Part shown: positions 37,645 through 47,289 of the stretch, piece by piece | How positions within the stretch are numbered: the stretch's first letter is position 1 | How the letters are laid out: every line of letters begins with the position of its first letter | Assembly: GCF_002795845.1 (NCBI RefSeq) | Contig: NZ_CP011797.1 | Coordinates: 248,001-312,000, forward strand | Direction of reading: 5' to 3' | DNA: 64,000 nucleotides | Origin: Reinekea forsetii | Lineage (GTDB): Bacteria > Pseudomonadota > Gammaproteobacteria > Pseudomonadales > Natronospirillaceae | Position numbers and translations under genes: made by a program | Notes under the pieces: model-generated | The model's database searches: none | What the model saw: only the letters and a program-made list of their open reading frames with translations | What the model was told of the DNA's origin: nothing

Positions 37645-39336
37645 ATGACTATGACCGATAATACCGTTGATTACATAGCAGCTGCCGATAATTCATCAGA
37701 AGGTAATGGAATTGCCGATGAGAAGTACTTTGCCACCTCAGACAACACTGAGCAGCAAGAAAAACATAACATTTCAACCAATGACTCGATTCTTGAGGCG
37801 TTAAATATCAGCAAGCGCTTCGGAGATACCATTGCGCTAAAAAATGTTACATTGCGCTTGCGCAGAGGAACCGTTCATTCTTTGTTAGGTGAAAATGGCG
37901 CCGGTAAAAGTACCCTAGTGAAGTGCATAATGGGTTATTACCAACCTGATGAGGGCCAAATTACAGTTGCCGGCCAAGAGGCTGAGATTAGCCGACCGCA
38001 ACAAGCTGCATTGGCTGGGATTGGTATGGTTTATCAACATTTTACGGTCATTGACAATATGACGGTTCTAGAGAATATTGTATTGGCTCGACCAATCATA
38101 CCGCGCTGGGTTAACTGGAGAAATGAAGCAGAGTTAATTACCAATAAACTAAAAGATTTGCCTTTTAGTTTTGATTTAAAGCAAAAAGTATCGAGCTTAT
38201 CTGCGGGTGAGAAGCAAAAGTTGGAGATTACGAAACAGCTACTACTCGATACAAAAATACTAATTTTAGATGAACCAACATCGGTTTTAACACCCCAGGA
38301 AGCAGATTTTGTTTTAACCGAGTTAAAAAGAATGGCCAATAAGCTTGGCTTAACTGTGCTAATGATAACTCACAAGTTCCGCGAAGTTATGCAGTACTCA
38401 GACGATGTCACCGTGTTGCGAAAAGGCCAGTTCGTTGGCAGTTGTTCAGTAACAAAAACAACACCATTATTGCTTTCTGAGATGATGATGGGTGAAAAAA
38501 TGACAGTAAAGCCACTGCAACGCAAGGCATGGCCGAATGTTTCTAACAAAAGCTTTAGTGTTGAAAAGTTAAGTATTAACAACGATCGTGGTTTGCTCGC
38601 TGTGAAAAATATTGATTTGACCGTCTTGGCAGGTGAGATCGTTGGAATTGCCGGAATTTCAGGAAATGGACAAAGTGAACTTGTTTCCGGTATAAGCGGA
38701 CAACGAGCAATCAAGAGTGGTTCATTGGCAGTAGATGGTAAACCTTTTTCACCCACTCGAAAAAACTTACAAGCCGCGAAGGTTTTTTGTTTACCTGAGG
38801 AACCTTTGCGTAACGCTTGTGTGCCAAACTTAAGTGTTGCGGAGAATATGGCGCTGAGAAATTTTGATTTGACCTCAATGAGTTCAGGCTTCGGTATTTT
38901 AAGTTTTAGTAAAATCATCCAGCAAGCTAAATCATTGATTCTTAAATTTAATGTCAAAACACCCTCGGCATTTGAACCCATTGGGAACCTCTCTGGTGGT
39001 AACATTCAACGAGCCGTTTTAGCACGAGAGCTTTCTAACTCAGTAGACGTTTTAATAGTTGCAAATCCTTGTTTTGGTCTAGATTTTAGTTCCATAGCCT
39101 ACATACGACAGCAGATTATGCTGGCCCGTAACGACGGAGCGGCGGTTCTATTGGTCTCGGAAGATCTCGAGGAGGTCATGCAAATGAGCGATCGTTTTTT
39201 TGTAATGTCAAACGGGGAGTTCATAATGGAATCTACACCAGAAAATGCAGATCTGGTATCAATAGGCCAGGCCATGGCTGGACATATGCAAAGGAACGCA
39301 CCCAGAGGAGAGCACAACTATGAACAAGCCACTTGA
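37645..39336 (+). CDS. ABC transporter ATP-binding protein, duplicated domain (BMP/RbsA-type)
   Basis: 563 residues with two nucleotide-binding domains. The first is complete: Walker A GENGAGKST, signature LSAGEKQKLEI, Walker [12 protein letters not shown]. The second has GISGNGQSE in place of Walker A Lys, signature LSGGNIQRAVLAREL and DVLIVANPCFGLD lacking the catalytic Glu; such degeneracy is usual for this family. An acidic, low-complexity leader of ~50 residues precedes the first domain and is unusual. The short gap (9 bases) after biuH and 17-base overlap with the second hydrolase show operon structure. Confidence 0.88.
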   Translation: MTMTDNTVDYIAAADNSSEGNGIADEKYFATSDNTEQQEKHNISTNDSILEALNISKRFGDTIALKNVTLRLRRGTVHSLLGENGAGKSTLVKCIMGYYQPDEGQITVAGQEAEISRPQQAALAGIGMVYQHFTVIDNMTVLENIVLARPIIPRWVNWRNEAELITNKLKDLPFSFDLKQKVSSLSAGEKQKLEITKQLLLDTKILILDEPTSVLTPQEADFVLTELKRMANKLGLTVLMITHKFREVMQYSDDVTVLRKGQFVGSCSVTKTTPLLLSEMMMGEKMTVKPLQRKAWPNVSNKSFSVEKLSINNDRGLLAVKNIDLTVLAGEIVGIAGISGNGQSELVSGISGQRAIKSGSLAVDGKPFSPTRKNLQAAKVFCLPEEPLRNACVPNLSVAENMALRNFDLTSMSSGFGILSFSKIIQQAKSLILKFNVKTPSAFEPIGNLSGGNIQRAVLARELSNSVDVLIVANPCFGLDFSSIAYIRQQIMLARNDGAAVLLVSEDLEEVMQMSDRFFVMSNGEFIMESTPENADLVSIGQAMAGHMQRNAPRGEHNYEQAT

Positions 39337-40012
39337 CGGTGAATTTGTTGCCGCAAAGCCTTACCCGTATCCGTTATCAATAAATAAACCCTGTTTGATA
39401 ATTATTGATATGCAAAAAGATTTTTTGGAACCCGGTGGATTTGGCGAAAGTCTAGGCAACGATGTCAGCCTATTACGGTCCGTTATTGATCCGCTTAAAG
39501 CGCTGCTTAAACATTGCCGGAGCTTAGGAGTTCCTGTGGTTCATACTCGTGAGGGACATAAATCAGATATGTCAGATTGCCCGCCAGCAAAATTAAACCG
39601 GGGGAACACTAACTTAAAAATTGGCACCACAGGACCAATGGGTAGAATCTTAATTAATGATTCTGCGGGTAACCAAATAATTGACGAGTTAAGGCCGATA
39701 GAAGGAGAATTGGAATTACTTAAACCTGGCAAGGGAGCTTTTTATAATACTCAACTTGCAAGTCACTTAAAAACACTCGGTTGCACTCATTTACTTGTCG
39801 CTGGCGTAACTACTGAAGTCTGTGTGCAAACGACAATGCGCGAGGCAAACGATCGAGGTTTTGAATGTTTGTTATTGGAAGACTGTACAGAAAGTTACTT
39901 TCCGGAATTTAAACGTAGCACGATAGAAATGATCACCGCACAAGGTGGTATTGTTGGGTGGAGCACCGATAGTGTGACACTTCGTGAGGCCTTGGAGCGT
40001 TGTTATGGATGA
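39320..40012 (+). CDS. Second isochorismatase-fold cysteine hydrolase (candidate triuret/ureide amidohydrolase)
   Basis: 230 residues, paralogous to the BiuH-like protein. The triad is intact: Asp30 in IIDMQKDF, Lys135 in LKPGKGAF, Cys168 in GVTTEVCVQTTMREANDRG. It keeps HTREGHKSDMSD but changes the BiuH substrate loop (CPPAKLNRGNTNLKIGTTG in place of LPKNKRWRSQQIGAGIGDAG), so its substrate probably differs. Triuret hydrolase, which produces biuret, belongs to this family and would feed BiuH directly; that is inference. AGAGGAG precedes the ATG, which overlaps the ATPase gene by 17 bases. Confidence 0.8.
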   Translation: MNKPLDGEFVAAKPYPYPLSINKPCLIIIDMQKDFLEPGGFGESLGNDVSLLRSVIDPLKALLKHCRSLGVPVVHTREGHKSDMSDCPPAKLNRGNTNLKIGTTGPMGRILINDSAGNQIIDELRPIEGELELLKPGKGAFYNTQLASHLKTLGCTHLLVAGVTTEVCVQTTMREANDRGFECLLLEDCTESYFPEFKRSTIEMITAQGGIVGWSTDSVTLREALERCYG

Positions 40013-40361
40013 AATGTTTAAAAGAATAGCTGTCCACGATTTGTTGGATCTTGAAAAAACGCTTAAACAGCGAAGGTGGCAAGAGCTACGACCAAGAGTT
40101 CATGTTTCCTATTTTTATCGGGAAAATGATGACGGCATGAGTGCAGCGCTGCTTCATTATGAAGCCGATGCCCGTGTAGCGGCGCATGAACATATAGGTT
40201 ACGAGAATATTTTTATTTTGCACGGCTCACAACAGGATGCAAATGGAATTTACAAAAAGGGGAGCTTGTTGATTCACAGTAAGGACACTATTCATGATGT
40301 ATATTCAAAAGACGGTTGTTTAGCCTTGGCAATTTGGCAAAATCCAGTACAGTTTATATAG
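40005..40361 (+). CDS. Small cupin-domain protein
   Basis: 118 residues, beginning ATG 40005 with GGAGCG upstream and overlapping the previous stop by 8 bases. The core LLHYEADARVAAHEHIGYENIFILHG is the first cupin motif (G/A-x5-H-x-H-x3-4-E) with likely metal ligands His, His and Glu; later residues (GSLLIHSKDTIHDVYSKDGC) form the second motif with His. It resembles the ChrR-type anti-sigma cupin tail or a small metal-binding enzyme. Last gene of the biuret operon; role unknown. Confidence 0.75.
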   Translation: MDEMFKRIAVHDLLDLEKTLKQRRWQELRPRVHVSYFYRENDDGMSAALLHYEADARVAAHEHIGYENIFILHGSQQDANGIYKKGSLLIHSKDTIHDVYSKDGCLALAIWQNPVQFI

Positions 40362-40810
40362 TTAAAATCTGATGGTAAGTTTAGGGTTGCGTGTTGATAA
40401 ATCCCGAATTCTCTTTCATCAAGACTTTAGGGGGCTATTTAATTTAAGTTCTGTAAGTGTAAATTAAAGTGTAATATGATAAATAATTAAAATTAGACGC
40501 TAGAACATTGATCAGTCTTGTTGCTCAGTTATGTTTAGGTGGGCAGGAATTACCTAAAGATCTATAGCTATTCCACTAATTGAAAATATTATGTCTAGTT
40601 TAAATTCGCAGCTGATGGTGACCATGACTGCTACGATAAAAAAGTGACGGGAAACAGCAGGACTTTAGGGCTAAGTTTAAATAACGGGGTTCGCAATTTG
40701 GATGCATTGTGCTGAAAACCCCGTTTTATATTTATAATAAATAATATGGCGGCATTTGGGTTTAGGGTTATAAGTGGTTGAGGCTTAATATGCCAATATT
40801 TGTACATCAG
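40362..40810. other. Gap between two convergent operons
   Basis: 449 AT-rich bases between the cupin gene and the formamidase gene. Apart from the terminator at 40683-40726 I see no gene, repeat or RNA signature in it. Confidence 0.6.
40683..40726 (+). terminator. Candidate rho-independent terminator of the biuret operon
   Basis: AACGGGGTT (40683-40691) pairs with AACCCCGTT (40717-40725), followed by TTTTATATTT. The loop is 25 bases and can pair further (GCAAT with ATTGT). Its A-rich left flank is too short to be a strong terminator for the opposing formamidase transcript. It lies 320 bases after the cupin gene. Confidence 0.55.
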
Positions 40811-41806
40811 TTAGCCATTATATTTTCGTTTGGATTTTGGGAAGCCACAGCTAGTGCCATCAACTACCTTTATGTCATTTTCCCATGGCAAACAATACTC
40901 ACCGGCCATTAGATCTCGCATAAATTGATAAGGGCAATCTTTTGCTCCCCCGTCAATGGCAACGTAACCTCGATGCCCTAACTGATAGATATTGTTTTCG
41001 ACACCCCAATTAATCCTCGCCTCATGAATCAGGTCAGGTCGTATTTCCGCAGAAATGATCTCATTAGAACGACCATTACTACTGTAAGCTAATATGGTTC
41101 CGTCGAAATTAACAATCATACCTTCACCCATGGAATCAAATGAACCATCGCTGCCACTCATACATACATTGGCTGTCGCCATCAAATTACAGAAAGAATT
41201 GCTTTGGTTCGTGAAACGCCATGCTTCTCGTATTGGAGCGGTGTATCCTGCCGTGCGTAACATGATGTCAGCACCCTTGTAGGCGCATTCTCTGGCCATT
41301 TCTGGAAACATTCCATCGTGGCAAATAATAAGGGCCAATGTGCTCCCGTTGGGGCCGGGACAAACGGGTACGCCAACGTTCCCAGGTTCCCAAGGTTCCA
41401 CCGGTGTCCATGGGTGCATCTTGCGGTAATTTAGTTTTATCTCCCCAAAGTTGTCGATTATTAAACCGGTATTATAAGGGTTGCCATCTGGGTTAATTTC
41501 CATTATTGAAAAACAGCCCCAAATATTATTATCGATACAGGCTTGTTGGAAAGACCGGACTTCTGGCCCATCAACCGCGCACATAATATCAGAGTTGGTC
41601 GCCATGCTGAGTCCATGCAAGGAATACTCTGGAAAAACCACAAGGTCACAGCCAGCTAAATTTCGACGTGCCTTGGCCACCATTGACACTATAATAGCCG
41701 CCTGCGCGGTAAGCTGTTTTTTTGTTTCGACAACGGGCAATTGTAATTGAACGACACTTACAATAACGCCGTTAGGACTTTTGTTTAATCCACTCAGACC
41801 AGACAT
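40811..41806 (-). CDS. amiF: Formamidase, AmiF-like nitrilase-superfamily amidase
   Basis: 331 residues, like Helicobacter AmiF (334). The nitrilase triad is visible: Glu60 in VVFPEYS, Lys129 in LNYRKMHPW, Cys162 in IICHDGM. Other AmiF-specific stretches are FSIMEINPDGNPYNTGLIID, PWTPVEPWEPG, NFDGTILAYSSNGRSNEII and LPWENDIKVVDG. The reaction is formamide plus water to formate and ammonia, in the cytoplasm. GGAGTG precedes the ATG. Last gene of the leftward operon with allophanate hydrolase and a Dpp-type importer. An aliphatic amidase (AmiE) is less likely given the length and motif spacing. Confidence 0.88.
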   Translation of the reverse strand: MSGLSGLNKSPNGVIVSVVQLQLPVVETKKQLTAQAAIIVSMVAKARRNLAGCDLVVFPEYSLHGLSMATNSDIMCAVDGPEVRSFQQACIDNNIWGCFSIMEINPDGNPYNTGLIIDNFGEIKLNYRKMHPWTPVEPWEPGNVGVPVCPGPNGSTLALIICHDGMFPEMARECAYKGADIMLRTAGYTAPIREAWRFTNQSNSFCNLMATANVCMSGSDGSFDSMGEGMIVNFDGTILAYSSNGRSNEIISAEIRPDLIHEARINWGVENNIYQLGHRGYVAIDGGAKDCPYQFMRDLMAGEYCLPWENDIKVVDGTSCGFPKSKRKYNG

Positions 41807-41865
41807 ATCACACTCCCATTTTGAATACTAATCGCATAATTTTGATCCTGGATGGTCTTTCAATA

Positions 41866-43524
41866 TCATGAAGCCAATTGTGGAATTGCCGCGAGCAGTG
41901 TCTTAGTGAATAGATGTTTTGGCTTGCTCATCACTTCTGCGGTTTCTCCGGATTCGACAATCTTACCAGATTGCATAACCAGTATTCTTTGACTTAACAT
42001 ACGAACTACGTTCAAGTCATGGCTAACAAATAGATAGCTTAAGTTATGCTCGCGCCTTAAATGTTCTAACAATTGCAACACGATTGCTTGAACAGATACA
42101 TCTAAAGCAGATGTTGGTTCATCTAGAATAAGTAACTTTGGGTTTAAGGCGATGGCACGCGCTATACCAACACGAGCTTTTTGACCGCCGCTGAGTTGAT
42201 GTGGTAATCGATAGATGAGCTCCAAGGGGAGTCCAACTTTTTCGGCTAGTTGATAGACTTGGTCTTTTAGATTAGCTTTGTTAAAGTCTTTTTGTAGCCG
42301 TAGAATCGGCTCGGAAATCAACTGAAAAGCACTGTGACGTGGGTTAAGTGAACCTGTAGGGTCTTGGAAAACCATTTGAATATCTTTCCTGCGTGGACTC
42401 CGTATAAAGTCACGATCCGAAACCTGACCAATATCCTCCCCAAGAAAAAGAATCCGACCTTCACTGGGTTGCTCCAAGCGCGCAATTAACCTTGATGTTG
42501 TTGACTTTCCGCAGCCAGATTCCCCTACCAAGCCAACGCATTCGCCCTGGTAAATTGTAAAGTTAACGCCGTCAACTGCATTGAAGGTATTACCTTGGGA
42601 TTTGAATCCGCCTTGACTCTTTAGTATGCAGGTTTTGACAAGGCCTTCAACCTTCAGTAATTCTTTTTTCTCTACGTCAACAGCAGGCTTCGACAGTTCC
42701 ACAGGAACTGTTGGCGTTAGGTGTTCAACTTTACTACTGATTCCCGGCGTTGCAGCAAGCAGTTTTTTTGTGTAACTATGTTGAGGTGATGTGAATAGAC
42801 TGTGATCATCACAGGCTTCAACAACTTGGCCTTTCTCCATGACCACAAATTTATCGCAATATTGATATGCCATACCCAGGTCGTGAGTAATCAATATTAC
42901 GGCCAAGTTTCGGTGTTTGACCAGACCCATAATTAAATCCATGATCGATTTCTGTGTGGTAACATCCAGGCCAGTTGTTGGTTCATCTGCAATCAACAAA
43001 CGGGAGTTGCAGGCCAAAGCGAGAGCGATCATAACTCTCTGGCACATGCCACCGCTAAGCTCAAAAGGGTAGGCATTGGTTACGCGTTTAGTGTCTTGTA
43101 TCTCGACCTTATGCAACAGTTCAATGACCTTTCGGGGGGCAGTTTGACTAGTCGCTTGGGCATGTTGGCGTAACATATCAGACAGTTGATCGCCGACTTT
43201 ACGGATAGGATTCAGAGTGGACATTGGGTTTTGAAAGATCATGGCGATTTCACGACCCCGAATATCTTTCAGTAAGCTTGCACTAGGATTTTCGAGATTC
43301 ATACCATCAAAAGTGATACTCCCCTTTGCAATTTTGCCGTTATTGCCGAGAAGATTAAGAATACTGTAGGCTGTAACTGACTTGCCACTGCCGCTTTCGC
43401 CGACAATTGCGATCACTTCTCCCTTATTTAAGTTAATATTAATATCATCTATTGCGTGAACCACACCGCGTCGAGTTGCGAAGTCCACGGCAAGATTTTT
43501 TATCTGTAAGAAGGGTTTAGCCAT
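41866..43524 (-). CDS. Dipeptide/oligopeptide-type ABC transporter ATPase, DppD-DppF fusion
   Basis: 552 residues with two full nucleotide-binding domains. First: Walker [12 protein letters not shown], signature [13 protein letters not shown], Walker [13 protein letters not shown]. Second: [40 protein letters not shown]. Both keep the catalytic Glu, so both sites should be active. DppD and DppF are separate proteins in most dipeptide systems; fused forms are common in the glutathione-type GsiA group. ATG 43524 with AGGAC upstream is chosen; an upstream in-frame start at 43599 lies in the permease gene. Four bases after the permease stop. Confidence 0.9.
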   Translation of the reverse strand: MAKPFLQIKNLAVDFATRRGVVHAIDDININLNKGEVIAIVGESGSGKSVTAYSILNLLGNNGKIAKGSITFDGMNLENPSASLLKDIRGREIAMIFQNPMSTLNPIRKVGDQLSDMLRQHAQATSQTAPRKVIELLHKVEIQDTKRVTNAYPFELSGGMCQRVMIALALACNSRLLIADEPTTGLDVTTQKSIMDLIMGLVKHRNLAVILITHDLGMAYQYCDKFVVMEKGQVVEACDDHSLFTSPQHSYTKKLLAATPGISSKVEHLTPTVPVELSKPAVDVEKKELLKVEGLVKTCILKSQGGFKSQGNTFNAVDGVNFTIYQGECVGLVGESGCGKSTTSRLIARLEQPSEGRILFLGEDIGQVSDRDFIRSPRRKDIQMVFQDPTGSLNPRHSAFQLISEPILRLQKDFNKANLKDQVYQLAEKVGLPLELIYRLPHQLSGGQKARVGIARAIALNPKLLILDEPTSALDVSVQAIVLQLLEHLRREHNLSYLFVSHDLNVVRMLSQRILVMQSGKIVESGETAEVMSKPKHLFTKTLLAAIPQLAS

Positions 43525-43528
43525 AAAA

Positions 43529-44473
43529 CTATGTCCTTTTCTGGGGGTCCACGAGGTCACGGAGGGCATCGCCCAGTAAGTTGAAGCAGAACACTGCAAG
43601 CATTAAAATTAAGCCTGGAAATAATACCAGCCACCATTCTCCAGAAATGATGTAATTGGCTCCTTCGGCAACCATAATTCCCCATTCAGCTACTGGTGGT
43701 CGCACCCCTAAACCAATAAAGGACAAACCAGCGGCATTTAGAATTGCCCAGCCCATATTTAGGGACATTTGTACCATTAACGCAGGTAGGCAATTTGGGA
43801 AAATATGAAATACTAAGGTCCGCAGGTGTGTATTCCCCGACAATAGTGCGGCCTGAACATACTGGTGGTTCCGTTGGATCGTCACCTCGGCACGTGCAAC
43901 CCGAATAAAAAACGGAATATTGATCAATGCTGTTGCGTATATGACATTAGTTAACGAGTTACCAAGAACAGCAACAATGCCCATTGCTAAGACAAACAAC
44001 GGAAAGGCCAGTATGGTGTCTGCTATTCTGCCGATAATTCGGTCGTACCACCCTCCAAAATAGCCCGCAAGACACCCTAACGATGTGCCTACCAGCGCGC
44101 TTATTGATACAGCAGAAAGTGCTATCCAAAGGTCTAAGCGAGTGGCAACCACAACCCGAGAAAAAACATCCCTACCGAGGTGGTCCGTGCCGAAAAGGTG
44201 TAAAAATGAGGGTGCCTGTAAAGCAATTGATGTGTCACTGGCGATTGGGTCAAATGGCACCCAAAATGGTCCCGTTATCCCAACCAATATGAAAATCAGA
44301 AACAATACTATAGAAAACATTGATATCGGATTTTGACTAAGGATATACCATGTCTGCTGTCGCCAATCGTGTTGTTCTGATGTTGCGCTATTTTGGCTAT
44401 GTTGGCTAAGTTCTGGATCTAGCTTAGTGTCGGTATTTCTCACCATATTTTTGTTCAACAAAAGATCACCCAT
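43529..44473 (-). CDS. ABC transporter permease, DppC-like
   Basis: 314 residues with six transmembrane helices. GTDHLGRDVFSRVVVATR is the DppC hallmark after the first helix, and AALLSGNTHLRTLVFHIFPNCLPALMVQ is the EAA coupling loop that meets the ATPase; GLGVRPPVAEWG is typical of the C-terminus. It forms the channel with the DppB-like protein upstream, whose stop overlaps this start by 8 bases (ATGGGTGA). About 50 N-terminal residues are polar, longer than usual. Confidence 0.9.
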   Translation of the reverse strand: MGDLLLNKNMVRNTDTKLDPELSQHSQNSATSEQHDWRQQTWYILSQNPISMFSIVLFLIFILVGITGPFWVPFDPIASDTSIALQAPSFLHLFGTDHLGRDVFSRVVVATRLDLWIALSAVSISALVGTSLGCLAGYFGGWYDRIIGRIADTILAFPLFVLAMGIVAVLGNSLTNVIYATALINIPFFIRVARAEVTIQRNHQYVQAALLSGNTHLRTLVFHIFPNCLPALMVQMSLNMGWAILNAAGLSFIGLGVRPPVAEWGIMVAEGANYIISGEWWLVLFPGLILMLAVFCFNLLGDALRDLVDPQKRT

Positions 44474-45470
44474 CAATGCTAACCCTCGGATCAACCAGCG
44501 TATACAAAATGTCAATTACCAAGTTCAATACAACAAACATAACAGCCATAACCAAAATAAAACCTTGCACTGCTGCAAAGTCAGAGGCTACGAGTGCATC
44601 CACAGCAAAGGAACCTATACCTGGCCAAGAGAACACCTTTTCAACTAAAACGTTTGCGCCTAGCAAGTACGAAAAAACAAGACCCATGATTGTTAGTAAC
44701 GGTAACATTGCGTTGCGTAAGGCATATACAAAAATTATTTTCCGCCGACCAATTCCATTCGCTGTTGCGGCCTTGACATATTCACTACCCATCGCGGTTA
44801 ACATGGCCGAACGGGTCATTCGCGCTATAGGTGCGAGGGCAAATATAGCCAGAGTAATGGCCGGCAATATCAGCTGTTTTGCAGCTGCGGCTGCTGTTTC
44901 AAAGTCACCATTTATCATTGCGTCAATGGTATAAAAACCAGTAACTTTTGGTGGTGATAAATAAAAGAAGTCTAGACGACCAATAGGTGAGGGCGCCCAG
45001 CCAAGTAAATAGTAAAAAACAAAAACTAGTAAAAGACCGCTGAAAAAAATAGGCGTAGATGCGCCGGCGGTTACAAATATACGACACAGATGGTCGATCC
45101 AGGTATTTGGATTCACAGCAGCGAGAATGCCTAAGGGAATGGCCGCCATTAAAGCTAACGCGAGTCCCGTCAAAGTCAATTCCAATGACGCTGGAAAACG
45201 AGCAGATAATTCACTGGCAACCGATTGGCCAGTGTTTAGAGAAACGCCAAGATTACCCTGTGTAAGGTTCTTGCAGTAGACTATAAATTGATGAAATATA
45301 CTTTTATCTAAGCCTAACTGCTCACGAATTTGAGCAATGGACTCTTCATCTGCGGTAATGCCTGCAAAATAAACTGCAGGATCACCAGGCAGGGAACGGG
45401 TTAGTACAAAGGCGACAACTATGACGCCAATTAAAGATGGCACTGCTAACAATATCCGCTGCCCTATCAT
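44466..45470 (-). CDS. ABC transporter permease, DppB-like
   Basis: 334 residues with six transmembrane helices. VPSLIGVIVVAFVLTRSLPGDPA is the DppB N-terminal signature and YVKAATANGIGRRKIIFVYALRNAMLPLLT is the EAA loop; VEKVFSWPGIGSFAVDALVASDF is also conserved. ATG 45470 is chosen because it puts the first helix at the usual distance; a GTG at 45503 would add 11 residues. The binding protein gene precedes it by 148 bases, a gap that may hold a processing hairpin. Confidence 0.9.
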   Translation of the reverse strand: MIGQRILLAVPSLIGVIVVAFVLTRSLPGDPAVYFAGITADEESIAQIREQLGLDKSIFHQFIVYCKNLTQGNLGVSLNTGQSVASELSARFPASLELTLTGLALALMAAIPLGILAAVNPNTWIDHLCRIFVTAGASTPIFFSGLLLVFVFYYLLGWAPSPIGRLDFFYLSPPKVTGFYTIDAMINGDFETAAAAAKQLILPAITLAIFALAPIARMTRSAMLTAMGSEYVKAATANGIGRRKIIFVYALRNAMLPLLTIMGLVFSYLLGANVLVEKVFSWPGIGSFAVDALVASDFAAVQGFILVMAVMFVVLNLVIDILYTLVDPRVSIDG

Positions 45471-45618
45471 TTTTAGCTTCAGAAAAAACACTATTATTAC
45501 CACAAATTAAGTAGGCCACTCTGTTGTTCGTGGCAAACACTAAATTAACGAAGAAAAGATCTCGGACCAGGTGTGAATTGGTGCGAGATCTTACTTAATA
45601 AACTTTAGCCCTTTATAA

Positions 45619-47232
45619 TTACTTTTTGGAGAATGATCGAATATCTAATTGACGGTGAAACCAGTTAACAAAACCTTCAACGCCAGGCGCCATAGCCACT
45701 TCCAAAGTGGGTTGCCAAATCGGAATGAGTGGTACATCGTTAAAGCCGATTTCCATCAATCGCTTGATATTTTTTTCGTATCGTGGGTCTTCAACTGCCA
45801 TCGGTAAAGTGACATCAACTAGCTGCTCGAGCTCCGGGTTCATGTAGTTCATTGAGTTAAACAAGTGACCTTCTTGATAGACCCAATAGAAATAATAGTC
45901 TACATAATTCAACCAACCACCGAAGTTTTTAAGGTGCAACTCAAGTCCTTTCTCAACAAGAGCTTTAGTTCTCCAGCTTGCTCCTGGGATCTTATTAATA
46001 GTAGTTTTAATGCCAATCTTCCCGAGGCTTTCTTGCATTAAAATTGCGGTCGGCTCTGTCCACTCAGCGAAGCTAAGATCGATAGACAACGGCACCTCAA
46101 AGCCATCGGCATAACCGGCTTCGGCCATTAATGACTTTGCTTTCTGAATGTTGGTGTCATACGGGAAGGGTTGCGGCCAAACGGTTGTAGTAGGCGAGGT
46201 GCTCGCACCGCCCCACATTTTTGCGCCGAGACCATAAGCAGCGGTATCGAAAATCTTTTGGTAGGGCATAGCAAAAGCGACTGCTTGTCTCACTTTCACA
46301 TTCTTAAAGGGTTCGAAATTCATATTCAAGCCGACGGCATGCATAGAATTATCAATTGTTGTGCTTACAACTGTCAATTTACCGGCTTCAGACAATTCTT
46401 TAGAATCTTTGTTAGGTAGACCTAATGCTACATCAGCGTCACCTTTTTCAACTAGGGCTCTGCGGGTAGACGAGTTAGGTACTTCACGCACGATAACGCG
46501 CTTAATAGCTGGTAGTGGGCCGTTTTTCCAATTATCAAATCGAGTATAAACGAGTTGCTCGCCGGGCTCCCAACGTTCTAACATATAGGCACCGCCGCCT
46601 GCTGGTGTTTTATGCAAATACTCTGTGGCCCAAGGATCTTCTACGGTTGCATTTGCAAGCGCGACTTTACTATTAATTACTATCGGAACTGGTACGGCTA
46701 AATCTGGCAGGGTTAATTTATTTGAAGAGGTCATTTTCACTTTAAATGTTAGCTCATCAACGACTTCAAACTGGTCAACGGAATTCATTCCGCCCGCAGA
46801 CATTTGCACACCGGGAAACCCGCCTAACGTAACTGCGCGATCGAAGGACCACTTAACATCTGCTGCCGTGACTCGAGAACCATCCCAAAATGTTGCATCT
46901 TCTCTTAAATTGAAAAGGTAAGCGGTACCATCATCAACCAACTCCCAGCTAGTCGCTAACTCTGGGTTTATTACCGTTGAGTCATATCGATAACCTCCGT
47001 TACCTTCCGAACGAATGCCAAAGCTGACAAGGCGATCATACATGTTGACCGCTACCTGATAGCTTGGTCGATTGGTACCGACGCGCATAATATCCATACT
47101 ATTAACGCTCGCACCAGAAACAATAACCAGTGTATCTTCACGAGAAGCGGCTATAACATTACTTGATAATGTTGCGGATACTGAAAGAGCAAGTATCCCA
47201 GCCCATGCGGTTCTAAATATATGGTGTTTCAT
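45619..47232 (-). CDS. Solute-binding protein family 5 (extracytoplasmic, Dpp/Opp type)
   Basis: 537 residues. A Sec signal peptide ends near NVIAAS (residues ~27-30). INPELATSWELVDDGTAYLFNLREDATFWDGSRVTAADVKWSFDRAV is the family 5 binding-protein core and LLKNFGGWLNYVDYYFYWVYQEG is the C-terminal lobe with aromatic ligand-box residues. AGGA precedes ATG 47232. These proteins bind peptides, nickel, opines or small amides. With formamidase and allophanate hydrolase in the same operon a nitrogen-rich small molecule is a better guess than a peptide (inference). Confidence 0.9.
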   Translation of the reverse strand: MKHHIFRTAWAGILALSVSATLSSNVIAASREDTLVIVSGASVNSMDIMRVGTNRPSYQVAVNMYDRLVSFGIRSEGNGGYRYDSTVINPELATSWELVDDGTAYLFNLREDATFWDGSRVTAADVKWSFDRAVTLGGFPGVQMSAGGMNSVDQFEVVDELTFKVKMTSSNKLTLPDLAVPVPIVINSKVALANATVEDPWATEYLHKTPAGGGAYMLERWEPGEQLVYTRFDNWKNGPLPAIKRVIVREVPNSSTRRALVEKGDADVALGLPNKDSKELSEAGKLTVVSTTIDNSMHAVGLNMNFEPFKNVKVRQAVAFAMPYQKIFDTAAYGLGAKMWGGASTSPTTTVWPQPFPYDTNIQKAKSLMAEAGYADGFEVPLSIDLSFAEWTEPTAILMQESLGKIGIKTTINKIPGASWRTKALVEKGLELHLKNFGGWLNYVDYYFYWVYQEGHLFNSMNYMNPELEQLVDVTLPMAVEDPRYEKNIKRLMEIGFNDVPLIPIWQPTLEVAMAPGVEGFVNWFHRQLDIRSFSKK

Positions 47233-47289
47233 CTTATTATCCTCAAAATTATGTTAATTATTCCTAAGTATTTAAACCATGTGCTAGCC

